Origin: Atherix ibis
Taxonomy: Eukaryota; Arthropoda; Insecta; Diptera; Athericidae
Assembly: GCA_958298945.1 (NCBI GenBank)
Contig: OY282609.1
Location: 44,545,393-44,609,392, forward strand
Length of the DNA stretch: 64,000 nt
Direction: 5' to 3'
Shown here piece after piece: positions 39,673 to 50,910 of this stretch. The stretch's first letter is position 1, and every line of letters begins with the position of its first letter. The notes beneath the pieces were generated by a model, which was not told where the DNA came from, ran no database searches, and worked only from the letters and a program-made list of their open reading frames with translations. Both the position numbers and the translations under genes were made by a program.

Positions 39673-40860
39673 AACATGAAGTGGTATGTTTAAGAGGAAT
39701 ATGAAGTAGTATATTTAAGAGGAATATGAAGAAGTATATTTAAGAGGAATATGAAGTAGTATGTTTAAGAGGAATATGATGTAGTATGTTTAAGAGGAAT
39801 ATGAAGTAGTATGCTTAAGAGGAATAGGAAGTAATATGTCTAAGAGGAATAGAAAGTAGTATGTTTAGAAGGAATATGAAGTAGTATGTTTAAGAGGAAC
39901 ATGAAGTAGTATGTTTAAGAGGAATATGAAGTAGTATGTTCAAGAGGAATATGAAGGAGTATGTTTAAGAGGAATATGAAGAAGTATATTTAAAAGGAAT
40001 AGGAAGTAGTATGTTTAAGAGGAATTTGAAGTAGTATGTTTAAGAGGAATATGAAGTAGTATGTTTAAGAGGAATAGGAAGTAGTATATTTAAGAGGAAT
40101 ATGTAGTAGTATGTTTAAGAGGAATATGAAGTAGTATGTTAAAGAGGAATATGAATTATATGTTTAAGAGGAATATGAAATAGTATATTTAAGAGGAATA
40201 TTAAGTAGTATGTTTAAGATGAATATGAAGTAGTATATTTAAGAGGAATATGAAGTAGTATGTTTAAGAGGAATATGAAGTAGTATGTTTAAGAGGAATA
40301 TGAATTAGTATATTTAAGAGGAATATGAAGTAGTATATTTAAGAGTAATATGAAGTAGTATGTTTAAGAGGAATATAAAGTAGTATATTTAAGAGGAATA
40401 TGAAGTAGTATATTTAAGAGGAATATGAAGTAGTATGTTTAAGAGGAATATGAAGTAGTATGTTTAAGAGGAATATGAAGTAGTATGTGTAAGAGGAATA
40501 TGAAGTAGTATGTTTAAGAGGAATAAGAAGTATTATATTAAAGAGGAATATGAAGTGGTATGTTTAAGAGGAATATGAAGGAGTATGTTTAAGAGGAATA
40601 TGAAGTCGTATGTTTAAGAGGAATATGAAGTAGTACGCTTAAGAGCAATATGAAGTAGCATGTTTAAGAGGAATATGAAGTAGTATGTTTAAGAGGAATA
40701 TGAAGTAGTATGTTTAAGAGGAGTATGAAGTAGTATATTTAAGAGGAATATGAATTAGTATGTTTAAGAGGAATATGAAGTAGTATGTTTAAGAGGAATA
40801 TGATGTAGTATGTTTAAGAGGAATTTGAAGTAGTATGTTTAAGAGGAATATGAAGTAGTA
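39673..40860 (+). repeat. Left-arm partial higher-order unit L15
   Basis: The unit opens with AACATGAAGTGG at 39673, the AGGAAGTAATATGTC monomer near 39810 and the GAATTATATG 24-mer near 40.15 kb, in the same order as L1. The AAGTCGTATG monomer near 40.6 kb and GATGTAG near 40.8 kb follow. This order is lost after about 40.86 kb, so it is a partial unit cut off by the disordered zone beside the inversion. Confidence 0.75.
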
Positions 40861-41780
40861 TATTTATGAGGCATATGTGTAGTATATTTAAGAGGAATAT
40901 GAAGTAGTATGTTTAATAGGAATATGAAGTAGTATGTTTAAGAGGAATATGAAGTAGTATGTTTAAGAGGAATTTGAAGTAGTATGTTTAAGAGGAATAT
41001 GAAGTAGTATATTTATTAGGCATATGTGTAGTATATTTAAGAGGAATATGACGTAGTATGTTTAAGAGGAATATGAAGTAGTATGTTTAGAGGAATATTA
41101 AGTAGTATGTTTAAGAGGAATATGAAGTATTATGTTTAAGAGGAATATGAAGTAGTATGTGTAAGAGGAATATGAAGAAGTATATTTAAGAGGAATATGA
41201 AGTGCTATATTTAAGAGGAATATGAAGTAGTATGTTTAAGAGGAATATGAAGTTGTATATTTAAGAGGAAAATGAAGTAGTATATTTAAAAGGACTATGA
41301 AGTAGTATGTTTAGGAGGAATATGTAGTAGTATGTTTAAGAGGAATATGAAGTAGTATATTTAAGAGGAATATGAGGTTGTATGTTTAAGAGGAATATGA
41401 AGAAGTATGTTTAAGAGGAATAAGAAGTAGTATATTTAAGAGGAATATGAAGTAGTATATTTAAGAGGAATATGAAGTAGTATGTTTAAGAGGAATATGA
41501 AGTAGTATATTTAAGAGGAATATGAAGAAGTATATTTAAGAGGAATATGGAGTAGTATGTTTAAGAGGAATATGAAGAAGTATGTTTAAGAGGGATATGA
41601 AGTAGTATATTTAAGAGGAATATGAAGTAGTATATTTAAGATGAATATAAAGTAGTATGTTTAAGAGGAATATGAAGTAGTTTGTTGAGGAGGAATATGA
41701 AATAGTATGTTTAAGAGGAATATGAAGTAGTATGTTTAAGAGGAATATGAAGTAGTATGTTTAAGAGGAATATAAAGTAG
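40861..41780 (+). repeat. Disordered satellite beside the inversion, left side
   Basis: The left-arm unit order is lost here. Monomers carry private changes. A GGCATATGTGTAG type occurs twice, 149 bp apart (40870 and 41019), and lacks 1 bp. There is a 24-mer with GTTTAGAGG near 41.09 kb, GTGCTATATTT near 41.20 kb, and GTTGAGGAGG near 41.69 kb. No two stretches longer than a few monomers look alike, apart from the 149-bp pair. This is typical of the edge of a satellite domain, where homogenisation is weak. No non-satellite sequence is present. Confidence 0.75.
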
Positions 41781-41799
41781 TACTTCATATTCCTCTTAA
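41761..41799. other. Array inversion junction, short palindrome
   Basis: The satellite changes strand here in mid-monomer. A 19-bp left half (41761-41779) and a 19-bp right half (41781-41799) are reverse complements around a central G at 41780, with one mismatch (A at 41774 against C at 41786). Pairing resumes beyond a second mismatch (41760/41800) because both flanks are satellite. The left monomer can be followed through TA at 41781-41782 and the right monomer from TA at 41781, so the arms share 2 bp. No unique filler sequence separates them. This fits an inversion or a microhomology-mediated join inside the array. An assembly join cannot be excluded from sequence alone. Confidence 0.9.
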
Positions 41800-41830
41800 C
41801 CATACTACTTCATATTCCTCTTAAACATAC

Positions 41831-41866
41831 TACTTCATATTCACTTCATATATCTCTTAAACATAC
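41831..41866 (-). repeat. 36-bp aberrant monomer
   Basis: One monomer is 36 bp long because of an 11-bp internal duplication: ACTTCATAT occurs at 41832-41840 and again at 41843-41851. It lies 51 bp right of the strand switch. It is the largest departure from the 25-bp register that I saw in the right arm. Confidence 0.85.
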
Positions 41867-41970
41867 TACTTCATATTCATCTTAAATATACTACTTCACA
41901 TTCCTCTTAAACATACTACTTCATATTCCTCTTAAATATACTACTTCATATTCCTCTTAAATATACTACT

Positions 41971-42720
41971 TCATATTCCACTTAAACAAACTACTTTATA
42001 TTCCTCTTAAATATACTACTTCATATTCTTCTTAAACATACTACTTCATATTCCTCTTAAACATACTACTTCATATTCCTCTTAAATATACTACTTCATA
42101 TTCCTCTTAAATATACTACTTCATATTCCTCCTGAACATACTACTTTATATTCCTCTTAAGCATACTACCTCATATTCCACTTAAATATACTACTTCATA
42201 TTCCTCTTAAATATACTACTTCATATTCCTCTTAAACATACTACTTCACATTCCTCTGAAACATACTACTTCATATTCCTCTTAAACAAACTACTTCATA
42301 TTCCTCTTAAACAAACTACTTCATATTCCTCTTAAACATCCTACTTCATATTCCACTTAAACAAACTACTTTATATTCCTCTTAAATATACTACTTCATA
42401 TTCTTCTTAAACATACTACTTCATATTCCTCTTAAACATACTACTTCATATTCCTCTTAAATATACTACTTCATATTCCTCTTAAATATACTACTTCATA
42501 TTCCTCCTGAACATACTACTTTATATTCCTCTTAAGCATACTACTTCATATTCCACTTAAATATACTACTTCATATTCCTCTTAAATATACTACTTCATA
42601 TTCCTCTTAAACATACTACTTCACATTCCTCTTAAACATACTACTTCATATTCCTCTTAAACAAACTACTTCATATTCCTCTTAAACAAACTACTTCATA
42701 TTCCTCTTAAACATCCTACT
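41971..42720 (-). repeat. 375-bp tandem pair (15 monomers)
   Basis: TTCCACTTAAACAAAC recurs at 41976/42351, CCTGAACATAC at 42131/42506 and AACATCCTAC near 42336/42711, all exactly 375 bp apart. Small differences remain (for example CTGAAAC against CTTAAAC near 42.25/42.63 kb). It is the first ordered structure to the right of the inversion. Confidence 0.85.
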
Positions 42721-43949
42721 TCATATTCCTCTTAAACATACTACTTCATATTCCTCTTAAACATACTACTTCATATTCCTCTTAAACATACTACTTCATA
42801 TATCTCTTAAACATACTACTTCATATTTTTCTTAAACATAATACTTCATATTCCTCTTAAACATACTACTTCATATTCCTCTTAAACATACTACTTCACA
42901 TTCCTCCTAAACATACTACTTCATATGCCTCTTTAACATACTACTTCATATTCCTCTTAAACATACTACTTCATATTCATCTTAAACATACTACTTCATA
43001 TTCCTCTTAAATATACTACTTTATATTCCTCTTAAACATACTACTTCATATTCCTCTTAAATATACTACTTCATATTCCTCTTAAACATACTACTTCATA
43101 TTCCTCTTAAATATACTACTTCATATTCCTCTTAAACATACTACTTCATATTCCTCTTAAACATACAGCTTCATATTCCTCTTAAACATACTACTTCATA
43201 TTCCTATTAAACATACAACTTCATATTCCTCTTAAACATACTACTTCATATTCCTCTTAAACATACTACTTCATATTCCTCTTAAACATACTACTTCATA
43301 TTTCTCTTAAATATACTACTTCATATTCCTCTTAAACATCCTACTTCATATTCCTCTTAAACATACTACTTCATATTCCTCATAAACATACTACTTCATA
43401 TTCCTCTTAAACATACTACTTCATATATCTCTTAAACATACTACTTCATATTTTTCTTAAACATACTACTTCATATTCCTCTTAAACATACTACTTCATA
43501 TTCCTCTTAAACATACTACTTCACATTCCTCTTAAACATACTACTTCATATGCCTCTTAAACATACTACTTCATATTCCTCTTAAACATACTACTTCATA
43601 TTCATCTTAAACATACTACTTCATATTCCTCTTAAATATACTACTTTATATTCCTCTTAAACATACTACTTCATATTCCTCTTAAATATACTACTTCATA
43701 TTCCTCTTAAACATACTACTTCTTATTCCTCTTAAATATACTACTTCATATTCCTCTTAAACCTACTACTTTATATTCCTCTTAAACATACTGCTTCATA
43801 TTCCTCTTAAACATACCACTTCATATTCCTATTAAACATACAACTTCAAATTCCTCTTAAACATAGTACTTCATATTCCTCTTAAACATACTACTTCATA
43901 TTCCGCTTAAACACACTACTTCATATTCCTTTTAAACATACTACTTCAT
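42700..43949 (-). repeat. 625-bp tandem pair (25 monomers)
   Basis: Markers recur at exactly 625 bp: AACATCCTAC 42711/43336, TATCTCTTAA followed by TATTTTTCTTAA 42801/43426, CATATGCCTC near 42.92/43.55 kb, and ATTAAACATACAAC 43206/43831. The second copy is somewhat more diverged toward its right end. Edges are approximate. Confidence 0.8.
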
Positions 43950-46349
43950 ATTCCTCTTAAATATACTACTTCATATTCCTCTTAAACATACTACTTCATA
44001 TTCCTCTTAAACATACTGCTTCATATATCTCTTAAACATACTACTTCATATTCATCTTAAGCATACTACTTCATATTACTCTTAAACAAACTACTTCATA
44101 TTCCTCTTAAATATACTACTTCATATTCCTTTTAAACATACTACTTCATATTCCTCTTAAATATTCTACTTCATATTCCTCTTAAAAATACTACTCCATA
44201 TTCCTCTTAAACATACTACTTCACATTCCTCTTAAACATACTACTTCATATTCCTCTTAAACAAACTACTTCATATTACTCTTAAACAAACTATTTCATA
44301 TTCCTCTTAAATATACTACTTCATATTCGTTTTAAACATACTACTTCATATTCCTCTTAAATATACTACTTCATATTCCTCTTAAATATACTACTCCATA
44401 TTCCTCTTAAACATACTACTTCATATTCCTCTTAAACATACTACTTCATATTCCCTTTAAATATACTACTTCATATTCCTCTTAAATATACTACTTCATA
44501 TTCCTCTTCAATATACTACTTCATATTCCTCTTAAGCATATTACTTCATATTCCTCTTAAACATACTACTTCATATTCCTCTTAAACATACTACTTCATA
44601 TTCCTCTTAAACATACTACTTCATATTCCTCTTAAACATATTACTTCATATTCCTCTTAAACACACTACTTCATATTCCTCTTAAATATACTACTTCATA
44701 TTCCTCTTAAACATACTACTTCATATTCCTCTTAAGCATACTACTTCATATTCCTCTTAAATATACTACTTCATATTCCTCTAAAACATACTACATCATA
44801 TTCCTCTTAAACATACTACTTCATATTCCTCTTAAATATACTACTTCATATTCCTCTTAAACATACTACTTCATATTCCTCTTAAATATACTACTTCATA
44901 TTCCTCTTAAGCATACTACTTCATATTCCTCTTGAACATACTACTTCATATTTCTCTTAAACATACTACTTCCTATTACTCTTAAACATGGTACTTCATA
45001 TTCCTCTTAAACATACTACTATATATTCCTCTTAAACATACTACTTCATATTCCTCTTAAATATACTACTTCATATTTCTCTCAAATATACTACTTCATA
45101 TTCCTCTTAAACATACTACTTCATATTCCTCTTAAACATACTACTTCATATTCCTTTTAAACATACTGCTTCATATTCCTCTTAAACATACTACTTCATA
45201 TTCCTCGTAAATATACTACTTCATATTCCTCTTAAATATACTACTTCATATTCCTCTTAAACATACTACTTCATATTCCTCTTAAACATACTACTTCATA
45301 TTCCTCTTAAAAATACTACTTCATATTCCTCTTAAACATACTACTTCATATTCGTCTTAAACATACTACTTCATATTCCTCTTAAACATACTACTTCATA
45401 TTCCTCTTAAACATACTACTTCATATTCCTCTTAAATATACTACTTCATATACCTCTTAAGCATACTACTTCATATTCATCTTAAACATACTACTTCATA
45501 TTCCTCTTAAACATACTACTTCATATTCCTCTTAAATATACTTCTTCATATTCCTCTTAAATATACTACTTCATATTCCTCTTAAACATACTACTTCATA
45601 TTCCTCTTAAACATACTTCTTCATATTCCTCTTAAACATACTACTTCATATTCCTCTTAAACATACTACTTCATATTCGTCTTAAACATACTACTTCATA
45701 TTCCTCTTAAACATACTATTTCATATTCCACTTAAACATACTACTTCATATTCCTCTTAAATATACTACTTCATATATCTCTTAAACATACTACTTCATA
45801 TTCATCTTAAACATACTACTTCATATTCCTCTTAAACATACTACTTCATATATCCTTTAAACATACTACTTCATATTCCACTTAAATATACTACTTCATA
45901 TTCCTCTTAAACATACTACTTCATATTCCTCTTAAATATACTACTTCATATTCGTCTTAAACATACTACTTCATATTCCTCTAAAACATACTACTTCATA
46001 TTCCACTTAAACATACTACTTCATATACCTCTTAAACATACTACTTCATATTCGTCTTAAACATACTACTTCATATTCCTCTTAAACATACTACTTTATA
46101 TTCATCTTAAATATACTACTTCATATTCCTCTTAAACATACTACTTCATATTCCTCTTAAATATACTACTTCATATTCCTCTTAAACATACTACTTCATA
46201 TTCCACTTAAACAAACTACTTTATATTCCTCTTAAATATACTACTTCATATTCTTCTTAAACATACTACTTCATATTCCTCTTAAACATACTACTTCATA
46301 TTCCTCTTAAATATACTACTTCATATTCCTCTTAAATATACTACTTCAT

Positions 46350-49300
46350 ATTCCTCTTAAACATACTACTTTATATTCCTCTTAAGCATACTACTTCATA
46401 TTCCACTTAAATATACTACTTCATATTCCTCTTAAATATACTACTTCATATTCCTCTTAAACATACTACTTCACATTCCTCTTAAACATACTACTTCATA
46501 TTCCTCTTAAACAAACTACTTCATATTCCTCTTAAACATACTACTTCATATTCATCTTAAACATACTACTTCATATTCCTCTTAAGCATACTACTTCATA
46601 TTCCACTTAAATATACTACTTCGTATTCCTCTTAAACATACTACTTCATATTCCTCTTAAACATACTACTTCATATTCCTCTTAAACATACTACTTCATA
46701 TATCTCTTAAATATACTACTTCATATTCCTCTTAAACATACTTCTTCATATTCCACTTAAATATACTACTTCGCATTCCTCTTAAACATACTACTGCATA
46801 TTCCTCTTAAACATACTACTTCATATTCCTCTTAAACATACTACTTCATATTCCTGTTAAACATACTACTTCATATTCCTCTTAAACATACTACTTCATA
46901 TATCTCTTAAATATACTACTTCATATTCCTCTTAAACATACTCCTTCATATTCCACTTAAATATACTACTTCGTATTCCTCTTAAACATACAACTTCATA
47001 TTCCTCTAAAACATACTACTTCATATTCCACTTAAACATACTACTTCATATACCTCTTAAACATACTACTTCATATTCGTCTTAAACATACTACTTCATA
47101 TTCCTCTTAAACATACTACTTTATATTCATCTTAAATATACTACTTCATATTCCTCTTAAACATACTACTTCATATTCCTCTTAAATATACTACTTCATA
47201 TTCCTCTTAAACATACTACTTCATATTCCACTTAAACAAACTACTTTATATTCCTCTTAAATATACTACTTCATATTCTTCTTAAACATACTACTTCATA
47301 TTCCTCTTAAACATACTACTTCATATTCCTCTTAAATATACTACTTCATATTCCTCTTAAATATGCTACTTCATATTCCTCTTAAACATACTACTTTATA
47401 TTCCTCTTAAGCATACTACTTCATATTCCACTTAAATATACTACTTCATATTCCTCTTAAATATACTACTTCATAATCCTCTTAAACATACTACTTCACA
47501 TTCCTCTTAAACATTCTACTTCATATTCCTCTTAAACAAACTACTTCATATTCCTCTTAAACATACTACTTCATATTCATCTTAAACATACTACTTCATA
47601 TTCCTCTTAAGCATACTTCTTCATATTCCACTTAAATATACTACTTCGTATTCCTCTTAAACATACTACTTCATATTCCTCTTAAACATACTACTTCATA
47701 TTCCTCTTAAACATACTACTTCATATATCTCTTAAATATACTACTTCATATTCCTCTTAAACATACTTCTTCATATTCCACTTAAATATACTACTTCGTA
47801 TTCCTCTTAAGCATACTACAGCATATTCCTCTTAAACATACTACTTCATATTCCTCTTAAACATACTACTTCATATTCCTCTTAAACATACTACTTCATA
47901 TTCATCTTAAACATACTACTTCATATTCCTCTTAAATATACTACTTTATATTCCTCTGAAACATACTACTTCCTATTCCTCTTAAATATACTACTTCATA
48001 TTCCTCTTAAACATATTACTTCATATTCCTCTTAAATATACTACTTCATATTCCTCTTAAACATACTACTTCATATTCCTCTTAAACATACTGCTTCATA
48101 TATCTCTTAAACATACTACTTCATATTCCTCTTAAATATACTACTTCATATTCCTCTTAAAAATACTACTCCATATTCCTCTTAAACATACTACTTCACA
48201 TTCCTCTTAAACATACTACTTCATATTCCTCTTAAACAAACTTCTTCATATTACTCTTAAACAAACTTCTTCATATTCCTCTTAAATATACTACTTCATA
48301 TTCCTTTTAAACATACTACTTCATATTCCTCTTAAATATACTACTTCATATTCCTCTTAAACATACTACTTTATATTCCTCTTAAGCATACTACTTCATA
48401 TTCCACTTAAATATACTACTTCATATTCCTCTTAAATATACTACTTCATAATCCTCTTAAACATACTACTTCACATTCCTCTTAAACATTCTACTTCATA
48501 TTCCTCTTAAACAAACTACTTCATATTCCTCTTAAACATACTACTTCATATTCATCTTAAACATACTACTTCATATTCCTCTTAAGCATACTTCTTCATA
48601 TTCCACTTAAATATACTACTTCGTATTCCTCTTAAACATACTACTTCATATTCCTCTTAAACATACTACTTCATATTCCTCTTAAACATACTACTTCATA
48701 TATCTCTTAAATATACTACTTCATATTCCTCTTAAACATACTTCTTCATATTCCACTTAAATATACTACTTCGTATTCCTCTTAAGCATACTACTTCATA
48801 TTCCTCTTAAATATACTACTTCATATTCCTCTTAAACATACTACTTTATATTCCTCTTAAGCATACTACTTCATATTCCACTTAAATATACTACTTCATA
48901 TTCCTCTTAAATATACTACTTCATATTCCTCTTAAACATACTACTTCACATTCCTCTTAAACATACTACTTCATATTCCTCTTAAACAAACTACTTCATA
49001 TTCCTCTTAAACATACTACTTCATATTCATCTTAAACATACTACTTCATATTCCTCTTAAGCATACTACTTCATATTCCACTTAAATATACTACTTCGTA
49101 TTCCTCTTAAACATACTACTTCATATTCCTCTTAAACATACTACTTCATATTCCTCTTAAACATACTACTTCATATATCTCTTAAATATACTACTTCATA
49201 TTCCTCTTAAACATACTTCTTCATATTCCACTTAAATATACTACTTCGCATTCCTCTTAAACATACTACTGCATATTCCTCTTAAACATACTACTTCATA

Positions 49301-50820
49301 TTCCTCTGAAACATACTACTTCATATTCCTGTTAAACATACTACTTCATATTCCTCTTAAACATACTACTTCATATATCTCTTAAATATACTACTTCATA
49401 TTCCTCTTAAACATACTCCTTCATATTCCACTTAAATATACTACTTCGTATTCCTCTTAAACATACAACTTCATATTCCTCTAAAACATACTACTTCATA
49501 TTCCACTTAAACATACTACTTCATATACCTCTTAAACATACTACTTCATATTCGTCTTAAACATACTACTTCATATTCCTCTTAAACATACTACTTTATA
49601 TTCATCTTAAATATACTACTTCATATTCCTCTTAAACATACTACTTCATATTCCTCTTAAATATACTACTTCATATTCCTCTTAAACATACTACTTCATA
49701 TTCCACTTAAACAAACTACTTTATATTCCTCTTAAATATACTACTTCATATTCTTCTTAAACATACTACTTCATATTCCTCTTAAACATACTACTTCATA
49801 TTCCTCTTAAATATACTACTTCATATTCCTCTTAAATATGCTACTTCATATTCCTCTTAAACATACTACTTTATATTCCTCTTAAGCATACTACTTCATA
49901 TTCCACTTAAATATACTACTTCATATTCCTCTTAAATATACTACTTCATAATCCTCTTAAACATACTACTTCACATTCCTCTTAAACATTCTACTTCATA
50001 TTCCTCTTAAACAAACTACTTCATATTCCTCTTAAACATACTACTTCATATTCATCTTAAGCATACTACTTCATATTCCTCTTAAGCATACTTCTTCATA
50101 TTCCACTTAAATATACTACTTCGTATTCCTCTTAAACATACTACTTCATATTCCTCTTAAACATACTACTTCATATTCCTCTTAAACATACTACTTCATA
50201 TATCTCTTAAATATACTACTTCATATTCCTCTTAAACATACTTCTTCATATTCCACTTAAATATACTACTTCGTATTCCTCTTAAGCATACTACAGCATA
50301 TTCCTCTTAAACATACTACTTCATATTCCTCTTAAACATACTACTTCATTTTCCTCTTAAACATACTACTTCATATTCATCTTAAACATACTACTTCATA
50401 TTCCTCTTAAATATACTACTTTATATTCCTCTGAAACATACTACTTCCTATTCCTCTTAAATATACTACTTCATATTCCTCTTAAACATATTACTTCATA
50501 TTCCTCTTAAATATACTACTTCATATTCCTCTTCAACATACTACTTCATATTCCTCTTAAACATACTGCTTCATATATCTCTTAAACATACTACTTCATA
50601 TTCCTCTTAAATATACTACTTCATATTCCTCTTAAAAATACTACTCCATATTCCTCTTAAACATACTACTTCACATTCCTCTTAAACATACTACTTCATA
50701 TTCCTCTTAAACAAACTTCTTCATATTACTCTTAAACAAACTTCTTCATATTCCTCTTAAATATACTACTTCATATTCCTTTTAAACATACTACTTCATA
50801 TTCCTCTTAAATATACTACT
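46350..50820 (-). repeat. 2475-bp duplication with nested 975-bp copy
   Basis: About 46.35-48.34 kb and 48.82-50.82 kb match at exactly 2475 bp (99 monomers): TCGCATTCC 46771/49246, TTCCACTTAAACAAAC 47226/49701, the CATAATCC monomer 47476/49951, CTGAAACATAC 47956/50431, and ATTACTCTTAAAC 48250/50725. The intervening 48.34-48.82 kb is a further copy of about 47.37-47.85 kb at 975 bp (CATAATCC 47476/48451; AAACATTCTAC near 47.51/48.49 kb). The offsets contain no net indel. Confidence 0.85.
47956..48345 (-). repeat. Right-arm cassette, truncated copy
   Basis: It begins with the CTGAAACATAC to CTACTTCCTATTCC pair and keeps the CTCCATATT and ATTACTCTTAAAC monomers. It is cut near 48.34 kb, where the 975-bp copied block begins. 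The TTCCCTTTAA monomer that ends the full cassettes is missing. Confidence 0.75.
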
Positions 50821-50910
50821 TCATATTCCTCTTAAATATACTACTCCATATTCCTCTTAAACATACTACTTCATATTCCTCTTAAACATACTACTTCATA
50901 TTCCCTTTAA
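50431..50910 (-). repeat. Right-arm conserved cassette, copy 1
   Basis: The cassette runs from CTGAAACATAC (50431) through CTACTTCCTATTCC, CATATATCTC, CTCCATATT, CACATTCC and ATTACTCTTAAACAAAC to TTCCCTTTAA (50901). The distance between first and last markers is 470 bp, and it is the same in the four later copies. Confidence 0.85.

Larger units (their letters stand above)
1..41782 (+). repeat. 25-bp satellite array, left arm (G-rich strand on +)
   Basis: About 1,675 head-to-tail copies of a 25-bp monomer fill this arm without spacers. A clean copy is at 1175-1199, and its sub-words are TATGAAGTAG, TATGTTTAAG and AGGAA. The consensus has 10 A, 8 T, 7 G and no C. The commonest variation is A or G in TATRTTTAAG; other recurrent variants are GAAGAAG, GATGTAG, GACGTAG, AGAGCAAT, AGAGTTAT and TTATGAGG. 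Most monomers are exactly 25 bp, with a minority of inherited 24-bp copies. Stops (TGA, TAG, TAA) recur in each monomer, and because 25 is not a multiple of 3 they close all three frames within 75 bp. I see no gene, promoter or transposon in the arm. The array runs off the left edge of the window. The satellite call is direct; the chromosomal location is inference. Confidence 0.98.

Noticed and set aside
41761..41799. Rho-independent terminator or gene hairpin at the palindrome
   Set aside because: The stem is AT-rich and arises from the two array orientations meeting. There is no gene beside it.
41700..41900. Transposon insertion or terminal inverted repeats at the strand switch
   Set aside because: No non-satellite sequence lies between the arms, and there is no target-site duplication or coding remnant. 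The inverted sequences are the satellite monomers themselves.
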